In this document: one piece after another, positions 1-10,292 of the stretch
Layout of the letters: every line of letters begins with the position of its first letter
Position numbering within the stretch: the first letter of the stretch is position 1
Source: Elysia marginata
Taxonomy: Eukaryota; Mollusca; Gastropoda; Plakobranchidae
Length of the DNA: 20,765 nt
Direction: 5' to 3'
Assembly: GCA_019649035.1 (NCBI GenBank)
Contig: BMAT01005477.1
Span: forward strand, 544,294-565,058
Translations under genes and position numbers: made by a program
The notes under the pieces: generated by a model
What the model was told of the DNA's origin: nothing
Database searches by the model: none
What the model saw: the letters and a program-made list of their open reading frames with translations, nothing else

Positions 1-1756
1 TTTTGATATTCTGGTTTTCTCTCTGATAACTTTTAATTCACGTCTTTCGACACATAACCGCCGTTTACCATTCCACCTCTTTCCCGTTCACTATTTCTCT
101 TTGTTGTTGATTTCCTAGTATTTTTTCAAACTATCCCGTACACCACAGAGCTGTTTTCTTTTATTTCCCTGGCTCTGAATTTGAAGTTTAGAGTTCTTAA
201 AATTAATTTAACATTTCAATGTGAACCTCTCCTCTTTTCCTTCTACCCCCACCCTCTGTCGCCTTTCATTCGATCACTAGATATATACATCACATCCTCA
301 GGTCCCTTAGAGATCATCTTTCTAGACATTCATTTTAAGTTTATCATTGTCAGCAAGCCTAGAGCCTTCATTCGAAATCTAGAACACGAACATTGGTGAA
401 CATTTTCGTTAAATGTAAAAGTCTGTTGTTTTCCAAACTGCATAAGCTGAAAATTTTACATTAGCGATGACCCGCAAAGCATGAAAAATCTACAATTGTT
501 CGAATTTGCGCACTGTAATCTTGCATCGTATATATAAAAAAATTTAATTAGCACCAGCGAACGCGTCATGATTGCATTTCGACGTTCAAGTGAAACCGAA
601 AATAGATTTAAAATGGAGAAAAAACTTGGATAAGCACCATGATTTTCACATGAATTAAAAAAGCATAATTATTTGCCAAGATCATAGACCATTCTAAATA
701 CCCTCTTACATCAATTTATTGTGATTTGAAATAGATAGGGTAATTTTCCCAATTTTTAAGCCCCCCACAAAATAGCCTTTTCTGTCTGGAAGTTCAACCT
801 CTCCTTCCATTATAATAAGATGTAATTTTTTTTCTTTTTTATTACGAGGATTGAGCGAAACTTTTCCGTTTTTAGCAAATACGTGCTTTTGATCTGCATG
901 ACCCTAATTAAACTTACTGTCAATCAGCGGTTCTCAGTTACTTTTTAGTGTGATATCTATATAGGGGGATGCATTTTTTCAGTAATGTGGAAGGGAAAAA
1001 ACCCACCGTACAAAAAGTTTTGTCAAGATTCATCGATCTTTCCCGTACCGCTGCGTCCACGAGATCTTTGTCGTCACCAAATCTCTTCCCACGAACTCTT
1101 TAACAATGAAACATTTCTGCATCAAATGATCACGTGAAATGATATCTAGATCCACCACACTAAGAAGAGATTTAATAAACCTGGAAACATTGAAACCCTC
1201 TCTTACCGTCAACAAATTCAAATGTCAATCCTTGGTGGAAAAAAGTCATCGCTACAGTGTTTTGGGACGCAAAAGTTGTTCTGCCTGTAGATGATTTTTG
1301 CCTGCTGGACAAACTGTCAATGCTTAATTGTTGCGATACGTCGAATAGATTAAGAGAAGCTCTTCACAGAAAAAGACCTGGTCTACTGGTTTGGATGTTT
1401 GAATTTTAATGTCTCTTTTCAACTGTAGGGTTATATCAGAGACGGCTCTTGGGACAATTGAAAGCGCGCTGCCACACTGTGATGTAAGAAGCGTTTGCAC
1501 ACACGACACCCGATTACATTATCCTGACACCTGACTTAGCACCCAATCCAAAATGCCAGACACTAGGCGGATCATTTTCGAGGAAAAGCTCTATGATAAA
1601 ATCTTGCCAAAATGTTTAAAAAAATTCAAATAATACACATATTACAAACATAGTTTTAAAAAATCATATTGTTTACACTAGGAACTGATCGCAGTTGTCT
1701 TTTAAAATCACAATCACAAAGATTTTAAATAAAAAACACAGATCAGTGTACCTGAG
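1..1756. other. AT-rich non-coding stretch
   Basis: No gene is recognised here. Two short minus-strand open frames lie close together (1030-1221, 63 codons; 1324-1509, 61 codons) and are separated by stops. Their residues match no domain I know. They could be chance frames or the remains of a decayed coding region, because the 1030-1510 segment is slightly less AT-biased than its flanks. The rest is A- and T-run-rich sequence with no long repeat or inverted structure that I could find. Confidence 0.6.
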
Positions 1757-1845
1757 GTGAAGGAACTCAGATTGCCCAACATAATCTTATACAGTCATGC
1801 AGTTAGATTTACTTCAGTATTGCCACTTGATCTAAAGGCTAACAG

Positions 1846-1938
1846 ACAAAGCATGTACCAACCCAACAATAGCCACCCGGAAGGTCCACGGCTGTTCAGA
1901 CGACCTGCAACGCACGGCAGATATCGACGTTGGGACAG
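1846..1938 (+). other. exon-like GC-richer patch (speculative)
   Basis: A 93-base segment is bounded by an AG (ending CTAACAG) and a GT (CAG|GTTTGA), so it has the outline of a small internal exon with a length divisible by three. It is clearly richer in G, C and CpG than its AT-rich flanks. It lies inside a plus-strand frame open from 1757 to 2167. That frame begins at GTG; its first ATG is at 1853, leaving 104 residues. The minus strand is also open across the segment. The upstream polypyrimidine tract is poor, and the translation matches no family I recognise. It could equally be a relic of a repeat. Confidence 0.15.
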
Positions 1939-2167
1939 GTTTGACTGTCTGACAAACAAAAAAGAGAAGAAGACCAGGAACTTCTTTACCTCTGAGGTTG
2001 ATAGTTCTCATATTGAAATTATTGAATATCGGAAATGTAAATCTTTCAACCAAATAATGTTGAGAAAATATCAATTGTCAGTTGTCCCAGCATTAAAGCT
2101 CAGATTTAAACCAACATCCAAAGAGCTAAAATTTTACGTAACAATTTTTCACTTTGCCCTGGCATAG

Positions 2168-2662
2168 AAAGCTAACGAGATCTTTTGTTTTCATTGTGAT
2201 TCTTTAGTCTATGAAATGTATTTTGTAACACTTGCTGAATTTTCAGTTCCACGTACCATAAAAATGCTCTTTACGTGCACGGATAATTATCATTGATTGT
2301 TCATTTTATTATTTTTTTAATGTGATGAAGAGTAACAATATTCTAATTTATACGAAGAACCTACACCTGTAATATGTAAATAAATATTGTGTAAACTATG
2401 TCACTAGACAACATTGTTTAATTGAACTTTTTTAGGGACGTATGTCAGCGACATATGTCTATCACATTGCGACGTATGCTAGTCTATGTAAAGAGTACAG
2501 GGCTCTGGTCCAAGGTCTGACTACCTTGTAGTTGGTGCCTTCTTTGCTACCTTGCTTTACAATTTCGAAGAGAGTCTGATCTGGCACAATTTCGGAAACT
2601 AAAAATGTTCAGCCTAAAAATTGAAACTAGTGAAAACCAATCTCAAGAATTCTTCTTTTGTT
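2168..2662. other. AT-rich non-coding stretch with a small dyad
   Basis: No gene is seen. At 2438-2458 a 9-base arm, a 3-base loop (AGC) and a second 9-base arm pair with one mismatch. The word GACGTATG recurs about 40 bases downstream. This is too small to assign a role. Confidence 0.5.
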
Positions 2663-2755
2663 CCTACTACTTTTACTACTACAACTACTACAACTACTAC
2701 TACTCCTCCTACTACTACTACTACTACTACTACTGCTACTACTACTACTACTATT
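2663..2755. repeat. (TAC)n trinucleotide microsatellite
   Basis: About 90 bases are made almost entirely of TAC/CTA trinucleotides. Interruptions (TTT, AAC, TCC, TGC) are concentrated in the first half, and the cleanest run lies from about 2709 to 2752. This is a simple microsatellite with no coding sense; frames crossing it contain stops nearby. Confidence 0.95.
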
Positions 2756-3350
2756 CTAAATCTGTGATATGAAGCAATTATTTGAGTTAGACATAGATCT
2801 ATATTACAATGTCACAAATTCCAATATAAAGATGTAAGTTTGTGCATGTTAATACTTTTTTTTTGGTAATAAATCTGCCCCATGCGGCTTTCAAACCTTT
2901 GTAAATGAGGCTCCTCCATACTTCTCATCTCATGCCATTTGGTTAGTTGTACTCATCAATTACAAGCTGTGACAATTTTTTGTGCGGCATTCGTTTCGTT
3001 TTTGTTTTGTAGACACACCTTTCCTATCTCAACTATTGACCCTTTATTGCATTGAACCCGTGTTTGGACGGATTCAGAATATTTAGTCATCCATCAAATG
3101 TTTCCCTCCCCAAACTCTTACCAAAATTTTGTTAAACTCTGCCTAGCTTTCCAGTTTACTAGAATTCCATTACTCAACCCCACCCTTCTTCTCTTTGGTG
3201 TTCATTTCCCATCTTGGAAACTTTGACCCCCTTACAAATTTTCCGACCTATTCTTTGCACCCCCCCCTCCCCCGCACACACTCATGGCATTTCGTTTTAT
3301 AATCAACACCCCCACCCTTTCCCCAATCTCATGTTTTAATAGCATAATAC
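2756..3350. other. non-coding stretch, C-rich toward its end
   Basis: No gene is recognised. From about 3090 the plus strand becomes pyrimidine- and C-rich. This includes a C8 homopolymer at 3260-3267 followed by a short second C run, and CCCCCACCC-type runs near 3310. No inverted repeats or element ends are visible. Confidence 0.5.
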
Positions 3351-3668
3351 TTGGCCGTGAGCGATGCCCCACGAAATGTTCTGTTTACCGACGGGTCGGG
3401 TATCGGCGCAGATGATGAGTCAAGTCAAGAGACCAGCAAGCGAAGTCTCAATCCTCTCAGTCTCAGCCAACCACTGTAAAATGTCCACTTGTGTGTTGCC
3501 TAGGAGATGAAGCCATCAAACCCCCCTGGATGCTGCAGTAAGAGGCCTTGCAAACTTCATGCCGGTCCCTTGTGGGTTCGCGGAGTTCAAGCCTCTGCGT
3601 GCACCACAGAGGTCATGAGATGGATTATGTCTTGGACACATAGAGGAAGAATATTTTGTAATTTCTAG
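3351..3668 (+). other. CpG-richer patch with a 53-codon ORF (uncertain)
   Basis: The segment from about 3351 to 3600 carries roughly a dozen CpGs, for example in GACGGGTCGGG near 3391-3401, in contrast to its AT-rich surroundings. An ATG at 3507 opens a frame of 53 residues ending at TAG 3666-3668. Its N-terminal part contains a PPGCC motif and further cysteines. There is no hydrophobic signal sequence, and the cysteine spacing does not continue into a known framework. A small dyad (GAGAC/GTCTC, 11-base loop) lies at about 3430-3450. It could be part of an exon, a regulatory patch or an old repeat. I cannot assign a function. Confidence 0.2.
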
Positions 3669-6317
3669 GGAATTACCTCTCTTTTATTTGTCTTTGACAA
3701 AGGCTAAAAGTAATTTGATTTAAACTGCCTGCTTACTTTATGAGTAGGGTACAAAGCTTGATAATGCTTTTTGCAGTTTTCGTTAGTTATGTCACGTTGT
3801 AGTAGAGGGAAGAGAGTTAGCATGTAAATTACAGAAAACGAAAGATTGAGAAGACAGTATAGACAAGGAGGCAGGGTATCGGAGAGAGGAAGAGAGAGAC
3901 AGAGAGAATTGAATGGAATTTTTCGATTAAAACTTGGGGTGCAGGGTCAAGAGAAAAGAGGACCGCGGTGTCTTGACATCCCAATCTTATGCACAAGGCA
4001 AAAGAATGAGATTATGTTTCCCTCTGCCTTCGGGCTCTCAGGATGCTCAAATTATCAATGACGAAATGAGGCTGAAGTTCTTCAGAGTAAGAGGCTTATT
4101 AGAGTTTGGGCGATTGAAATAGTCGAATGGGGGAAATGAAAGGCTCCACCAAATATAAAAAATGGAGAGACATGAAAAATTCCTTTATCTGTTGTAGTTT
4201 TTCTTTCTTTTAACCCGGCTTTGTCAGTTTCAGATTCAAATTAGCTCAAATTCTTTTCATCCTGTTATAAAAATGCTATTTAAAAGAGTAAATATGCGCT
4301 GAGGAAAAAAAAGAGATTGCGTCAACACCACTGAGAGAAGTTGTGATGAACTGTCCGTTGACTAAAGGGATATATTGGAAAAGCTGATTACCAAGCCCGT
4401 TTGACATGTACAAAAACTCAATTCTTATGTAAGTTGATAGATATGAGGGTAGGATACATGGATAGAAAAAATGCTTTTTCTAATTTTGAAAATATTAAGC
4501 TATGATATGAAAAACTATATTCAACTTGAAATAATTGGATAGGCACTGAACGCGTCACCAAGATGTTTAGCTGTATAGATCACTAAACGCGACGAAGAGG
4601 GTCATCGAACACGAAAACGTGAGCCACACAGAAGATAATCACTCACACAAGCTCTGATACAATGACTCATTCGGGTGGAGTCCAGACTGGCGTGCTCAAC
4701 AGGGCCTGAACGTAAAAACTGGCGCATTAAAGTTCTAACGAGCTATGAAGAGCATTGTACTGTTCAACATAATTATTAAATTAAATGCCACTTATAATTT
4801 CAACTACTTTTAAGCACACTTTAAAATGGTTATTGTAGGGGTCGCTTTTGGTGTTGACTAAATTTAAATTCATGAAAGTAGTTTACTTCCATAGGAACCA
4901 AATGTTACTCAGTGACTATTCTAAAAATTGATAAAATTCGTGAATTTTTTTTATCAATTTGGTGTTATGAAAGTATCCCTAAATTCTGTGCGATAAGCTC
5001 TTCAAAAATAAAATCTTCATCACATACAACGAACCTGATTGAAACGGCAGCAAAAAGTTTTCATTCCCCCTTAATTTCTTTTGAGTCTTTTTGAAACTTC
5101 AAATTCGACCATGTATGCTGTTAAGACATAGAGTGCTCCTTTACTTTTTGTTCAGTACAATCAGAACAAAGTAGATCTCACTTTGAAATGACAGGCCTAT
5201 TGAAAAATATTCAATTATATAGAGATTTATGACACGAGCTTTACTTACAATGGATTGTCGTGCCTGCATTATGGCAGCTTAGAACTTTGTGGTTTCTGTG
5301 TGTTTTGGGAATTGGCAAAAAAATATGACTTTTCTAAATTTTTAAATAAACTATTTTTATTTATACATCAGTTTGTTCCGTGAGAATTAATTAATTTCTA
5401 AATATATTTTTCTTGTAATTCCTTTAACAATGTTTGCAAAATGTTTGTAATTTTAAATATGAAATAATCAACTTAAATTGTGTCCAACAATATGACACGA
5501 TAGACTCAATATTGAGAAATACAGCTGTCACGGTATAATGAGGATGAATGCTATTCCTAAGCATCCAATCAAATCGCCCCAATAGGTGCAATGTCACAAT
5601 GTCATAGACATGGACCTTGACTCAATTATCAAATGAGTTTCCAATGCTCGTGATATTTACCATGATATAACTAAACAATTGGTCCTCTTTAATGTTTACA
5701 TTTTGTTACAAAATGCCAAAAAAATGATAAATCCTGAAGCAACACAAACTGTATTAATTTTTTCTCCAGTACAAAATGTCTGCACGAATTTGTTAAAAAT
5801 CTAGTAATCCATGCTACTGCTGGCGCAGGTGGTAACGTCGCCGAGTGTCGTCCTTTAGAAAAGCTAGGGTTGAGTTTCGGTTCTACAACGCATGAAGCTA
5901 TTTTTTCCCTAGCTCTCACTCACATTAACTATAAGTGATCATTCGGTTTTAGGCTTTGAAAGACTTGAGATTAAATAAACTGCCGGGCTATTGGTATTTG
6001 ATATTGATTAAAATCAAGACTAGAAAAAAAACTGTTTATGATAGCAGTTGTCTAACACGAGAAAATCATGATCAAGGGATGGTTGGAGACTTGTAGAAAC
6101 AGACAAATAAGTGTTTTTTAAATTTGTTTGCTCGTGTTTAAATGTTTAAAAAAATAAAGAAAAAACTGAGTATTGGATTTAAACTTGTATAACCTTCCTA
6201 AAATGTTTATAGTGTCATGTTATACAGACATTGAACTTCTCATGCCGCACTAGTCCTGCTTTTTATTACAGAAATAAGAACCTACCAGTCCGGGTTTGAA
6301 ATCAATTTTGTTATTTC
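3669..6317. other. long AT-rich stretch, no gene seen
   Basis: I see no supported gene, long repeat or element boundary in this 2.6-kb stretch. A short GA-rich run lies near 3883-3907. The segment around 4540-4740 is somewhat richer in CpG but has only stop-interrupted frames. A minus-strand frame at 5689-5919 (76 codons) and a plus-strand frame at 4912-5094 (60 codons) look like chance openings, with no recognisable motif. Confidence 0.6.
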
Positions 6318-6422
6318 CATTTCTCTATGTGTCTATTTATTCATCATGCACTATATATCTTACCAAATATCTCTCGATCTATATACCTACCTATCTACCC
6401 ACAAACATATCTCTTTATCTAG
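6318..6422. repeat. degenerate TATC/TCTA simple repeat
   Basis: A pyrimidine-leaning run of imperfect TATC, TATA, TACC and TCTA words is present, including a purer stretch near 6375-6402. It looks like an old, decayed tetranucleotide microsatellite. A plus-strand frame crossing it (from 6296) is a by-product of the repeat. Confidence 0.6.
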
Positions 6423-6576
6423 AACTTTGTACTCTAGTGACTTTCCTTGGAATTTTTTTTAGCACCAATAACCCAACACATTAACTTTTTCTCACTTTCG
6501 GTCGTATGAGACCAGTGCTTGTCAACATAAATCTGGTCTTTGTGCCATCTGTTTCATTGCTAAATAAAATAAGATA

Positions 6577-6602
6577 GACAATATAAGATAAACTTTATTG
6601 TC
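6577..6602. other. small hairpin GACAATA/TATTGTC
   Basis: A perfect 7-base inverted repeat (6577-6583 with 6596-6602) encloses a 12-base loop. The right arm sits in the words AACTTTATTGTCC, which resemble sequences I have seen at the 3' ends of some non-LTR retroelements and SINEs. No body of such an element is visible on either side, so this is only a weak hint. Confidence 0.25.
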
Positions 6603-7057
6603 CAAAATTGAAATATTGTTATGGTTGCAAGATGCAAGTACAGTAATTAATAGAATAGCAAACAGATGTATATACATAACATAACAGTACAGTGGTATAT
6701 GAAATAATGATAACTTACAGTGCAGAAGTTTGAAACAGTAATGTAAGTATGGAGCTCAATATTTTAAGATAGTTATGAAGTCATAGAAAGGAGTCTGATC
6801 CATGTTGGTAAAATAAACTGTGGTAGCTTTCTGTGTCGCATTTAATGTAGAATGGTCTGTTGCTCCTGGCTGATTGTATGATTTGAGATGAAAGAGGAAA
6901 AAAATTATGTATTCTGTATTCTGTGTATCCATGCCACTCTCTTTAAAAATTAACTTGTCAATAAAAGGCACCCAGGACGCTGCGACTCCTAAGCTATTTA
7001 TACTGCGCAACGTTAATATTTGCCTCGATAGATTTGATACTAATAAGACTGTTTTAC

Positions 7058-7251
7058 TTAACCCTTTACAGCCCAATGTATCGCCTCTTATGCTACCAAG
7101 TAAGATATCTGATTTGCCCAGCGTGTCAGAGTTTTTACGTTTCTCTTAAGAGCAATTTGATACATCAGCCAAAAGATTATTCTTATACGAAACCAAAAGA
7201 AAGCATTTATACAAAATTTAGAACTTTCTTGCTTGGGCAATCAAGGGTTAA
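7058..7251. mobile_element. piggyBac-like miniature inverted-repeat element (MITE)
   Basis: The segment is bounded by TTAA at 7058-7061 and TTAA at 7248-7251. Directly inside are inverted ends: the left reads CCCTTTACAGCCCAA and the right, reverse-complemented, reads CCCTTGATTGCCCAA, matching at 12 of 15 positions. A TTAA target duplication with ends beginning CCCT is the known signature of the piggyBac superfamily. The 186-bp interior has no coding capacity, so the element would be non-autonomous and moved in trans. A second internal inverted pair (ATGTATC...CTCTTA at 7076-7090 with 7147-7165) suggests more internal symmetry. The imperfect ends imply an old copy. The main alternative is chance symmetry. 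Confidence 0.55.
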
Positions 7252-7771
7252 TTGTTTCTCTCACACACAGGCATACGCATTCACTTGACAATTCTTTTCT
7301 TTTTAAAAATGTTTCTATTTAGCTTGGTGATATGCTTCTTCAACTGTCCAAAAACACCCAAGTTGGAGTTTTAATAAAAACAAAACTTCCAAGTTCATGA
7401 TTTTAATTTTCTTTTAATTATCTATTTTTGAAATTTTGATTTTGAAATACCTTTCCAAAAAATTTTTTCTCTTTTCTAAATTTGCCGCTAAAAACTATAA
7501 TTAAAAAATCTCCATCGTCCAATGGATTAGTTGAATTTTTTATAACAGCAAACCAAACGTTTACTTTATCAATAAAACCATCGGTGCAATTCTATGAATG
7601 GACTCTGCCGTCTACCGTTTTCCCATCGTCTATACTATTTTCATTTTCTTTCATTCGGGTTTTTGTTTTCAATATTAATTCATTGCGGTTTGATGAATAC
7701 CATTTTCCCTGCTTTTTCGGACGAATAAAGTGAGTGTAGAATTTCTAGGGATCAATAATATGCAACGAATA
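7252..7771. other. AT-rich non-coding stretch
   Basis: No gene is recognised. A plus-strand frame from 7482 (83 codons) is T-rich and lacks motifs. The sequence becomes increasingly T- and C-rich toward the pyrimidine tract downstream. Confidence 0.55.
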
Positions 7772-7794
7772 TCTCTCTCTCTCTCTCTCTCACA

Positions 7795-7836
<42 letters not shown>

Positions 7837-7850
7837 CTCTCTCTCTCTCT
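7772..7850 (+). repeat. (CT)n dinucleotide microsatellite
   Basis: A long CT run is interrupted by ACACA at 7792-7796 and by TTCTTTCT near 7831. It is the core of a larger pyrimidine-rich tract. The 168-codon open frame across it translates as Ser-Leu repeats and starts at GTG, so I do not treat it as a gene. Confidence 0.97.
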
Positions 7851-8098
7851 TTTTTTCTAAAGAGGCACTCTGCCTAATTTGCCTCCGTTGTAAAAAAGTA
7901 AGCGAATTCAATTCAATTCAATCTCTCTTTCTCAATATCTCTCTTTACTTTTCAATTCCCTCGATTTCCTTTCCCAGTCACATTCTCCTCTTCTTACTCT
8001 CCACCCTTTCTCTTTCTCTCTGTAAATCTGTCTCCCCTTCCCTCTTTTCTACCATAACCTTTTTTCAAACTCTGGAAAATTTTTCCCCCCCCCCCCCC
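7851..8098 (+). repeat. pyrimidine-rich tract ending in C14
   Basis: Downstream of the CT microsatellite the plus strand stays strongly pyrimidine-biased. It includes three ATTCA units (about 7907-7921) and short CTCT and TTTCTC words, and it ends in a run of 14 C (8085-8098). With the CT array this makes about 330 bases of near-continuous polypyrimidine. Such sequence can adopt triplex (H-DNA) structures, but no function can be read from it. Confidence 0.8.
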
Positions 8099-9585
8099 TT
8101 TAAAATGTCTATTCATCCTCTTTTTGTCTTAAAGTATCTAACTCTTTATGAAGCTATCCTTCTACTCACATTTTATCTTACTAACCCATGCTTCTCATTT
8201 CTGTCCAGACAGCTAAATATCCCGCTTGTGACGTAAGAAGTGAGCAGCTCTATATTAATATGTGGAGAAAATTGGTATAAATACAAATCTACAATCATAA
8301 ATTCAACATTTTGTTACGCTTATTCTTGAGGTTTCTTTTCCCCTGTGTCTAGATTATGAAAAGTTTACACTTCTTGTTGATTTTTTTTGTTTTGCTTCAT
8401 TTTTGACAAGACTAACAAGATGTGGTATGTTTCAAAGAAAAAAGAAATCAGCGGAACGAAAATCAAAGGAAAAAAGAAAACTATATTTTTTTTTATCAGC
8501 CTGCCATTATGTAGGAAAATCGAAATAATACACCTCGCGTTTCCTTTCAGTTTCAATACTAATCCTTTCGTATTGCTCTTTCGGTGCTATAAAGAAAACT
8601 TATTTTACGAGTATTGGCATCACAGTGAGCAAAGTGTAGGTTTGCAAAACCAGTACGCCTGTTAGAAAAAGAGGAAAATGAAGACTTTGACATGGCGAGA
8701 TACAGAGAAAATCAGATTTCTCAGACGATTAGATGGGTATTAAAGAATTCAGGATGGATTGAATAGACAAATGGAAAAATAACGGCTTAAGATAGGGAGA
8801 AATTTACAGGGGATGGGGAAGTAAGCAGCGAACACATCGATGAACATACAAGGAAATCAACAGATTTATTTTTGCTTGCAAAATCGAAGAGCTTTTGATG
8901 AAATGTGATAAATTTTGAAAAATAAAACGATACATGAAACTAAGTAAAAAGCTAAATTTAGCAAAGAAAAAAAAATTGAATAATGTGTCTGACAATGCAC
9001 AAGAAACACGCATTTATTTGAAATGCGATGCGATGTGTTTTACGCTGCCCTTATGAATAATATTCATTTTTTTTCTCTTAGCTCCTTTCCGTTTAACCGA
9101 AGCCAAGATTTCTAGCGGTGAAGAGAGAGAGAATGGAAAGCATAAATCTTTGTTGATCATGTGCAAGTCTAGTTTCCGCTGCTTTTGATTATTTCCATGT
9201 TTAGAAAGAATGACGAGAGATCTCGGTAAATTCTTTCCTAGCTAGCAACCCCTACGCTGGTTTTTTATTGCTTCTATTCATATTTTATGGTTTTGCCAGG
9301 GATGCCGTGATGTTAACGTTGATTGCAATTTCAATTTTTTTCCCCTTGAACATTGATATCCCTCTTCTCCGGGCACAACGATAATGACCTAGCCTATAAC
9401 TTTATTAAACTCTCGTCCAAATATTTTAAAAGTCATTTTAAATGCGCATGTGGGGTAGAAACTAATATTAAAAAAGTAATTTTTTTTTTTAATTGATAAG
9501 GTCTTGTTTTAGAAACACACGAATTCTTTTCTTTGTTGTTCTTTTAAATTTCAAACAAACCGTTGCGTCATTCTTACAAACATTA
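8099..9585. other. non-coding stretch, purine-leaning part at 8.65-9.0 kb
   Basis: No gene is recognised. From about 8660 to 8990 the plus strand is purine-rich (GA/AAG words), the opposite bias to the tract just upstream. Short frames on both strands (8387-8665 plus, 8365-8556 minus, 8804-9013 minus) are low-complexity and lack motifs. Confidence 0.55.
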
Positions 9586-9688
9586 CAGACCTTTAGCACA
9601 CGCACCGTGTCGCACTACGCGTACGTGAAAATCGGGAAAGCTCTGTGGGTCTATTTTTAGAAACTGGTTTCATTATTTTTATAGTTCG

Positions 9689-9837
9689 CGTCTGTGGGTC
9701 TATTTTTAGAAACTGGTTTCATTATTTTTATAGTTTCTCAATCTGGAAAGCAGATTGAGAAACTATAAAAATAATGAAAGCAGATTGAGAAACTATAAAA
9801 ATAATGAAACCAGTTTCTAAAAATAGACCCACAGACG
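9689..9837. repeat. perfect 57-bp inverted repeat inside the foldback element
   Basis: Positions 9689-9745 are the exact reverse complement of 9781-9837 (57 of 57). Between them lies a second copy of the inner 29 bases (9751-9779, identical to 9781-9809). As a result 9717-9745 and 9751-9779 also make a perfect 29-bp hairpin with a 5-base loop. Such exact pairing suggests recent duplication or gene conversion. Confidence 0.9.
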
Positions 9838-9975
9838 TTCGCGTCATACTCACGCGTTGCTGCTTAAAGTCTGTATTAATTCGGTTTTAAAACGAACACA
9901 GTACGGATTTTAAGCAGCAACGCGTGAGTATGATGGGAACGTCTGTGGGTCTATTTTTAGAAACCGGTTTCATTA
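9802..9975. repeat. second 67-bp inverted repeat inside the foldback element
   Basis: Positions 9802-9868 and 9909-9975 are inverted copies with 3 mismatches in 67. The 40-base centre itself contains a near-palindrome around TTTTAAAA. This arm pair shares the left-hand module with the 57-bp repeat, so the two hairpins are mutually exclusive folds of the same strand. Confidence 0.88.
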
Positions 9976-10266
9976 ATTTTGGAGTTTTCTCGACCTACTT
10001 TTTTCATTTTCACGTACGCGTAGTGAGACACGGTGCGTGTGCTTAAGGTCTCTAGTATCTGCTCTGAGGAACCCGGGTTGAAAGTCGTTTGTCTGTACAC
10101 TTCATTTTCTTTTAAACAAAGTGAGGAGTATGTCGAGTTTTACTATAAATTATCCTGCTTGTTGAGTAGTCAATTACCATACAATTGTGTCTTATTATAA
10201 ATTTGCTATCCCATGAAATATTCAGCTCATGAGCATTAGAAAAGATCAAAATGTGATTTATAAGTA

Positions 10267-10282
10267 NNNNNNNNNNNNNNNN
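10267..10282. other. assembly gap (16 N)
   Basis: Sixteen unresolved bases are followed directly by C10 (10283-10292) and, a few bases later, an A-rich run. The gap probably reflects a homopolymer that could not be resolved, so the true length is uncertain. Confidence 0.98.
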
Positions 10283-10292
10283 CCCCCCCCCC

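Larger units (their letters stand above)
9586..10052. mobile_element. foldback / MITE-type DNA transposon copy with 46-bp TIRs
   Basis: A 467-bp element is flanked by TA on each side (9584-9585 and 10053-10054). Its ends, 9587-9632 and 10006-10051, are inverted repeats matching at 44 of 46 positions; each begins AGACCTT when read inward. The interior holds four copies of a module starting TCTGTGGGTCTATTTTTAG: two direct (9642-9686 and 9691-9735, identical over 45 bases), one inverted (ending near 9836) and one direct (from 9941). Perfect and near-perfect internal hairpins result. There is no open frame, so the element is non-autonomous. Flanking TA fits Tc1/mariner-type or another TA-targeting transposase, but the ends match no family I recognise, so the superfamily is left open. 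Confidence 0.8.

Noticed and set aside
3507..3668. CC-x4-C pattern suggesting a cysteine-rich secreted peptide such as a conotoxin
   Set aside because: There is no signal peptide or propeptide, and the next cysteine is 16 residues further on, so the spacing fits no framework I know. The resemblance is superficial.
6756..7076. 106-codon minus-strand open frame
   Set aside because: It starts at TTG, has no recognisable motif, is opposed by open frames on the plus strand, and its start overlaps the left end of the TTAA element.
7730..8236. 168-codon plus-strand open frame
   Set aside because: It starts at GTG and its first third is Ser-Leu repeats from the CT microsatellite. The rest is Ser/Leu/Phe-rich from pyrimidine bias, so it is a composition artefact.
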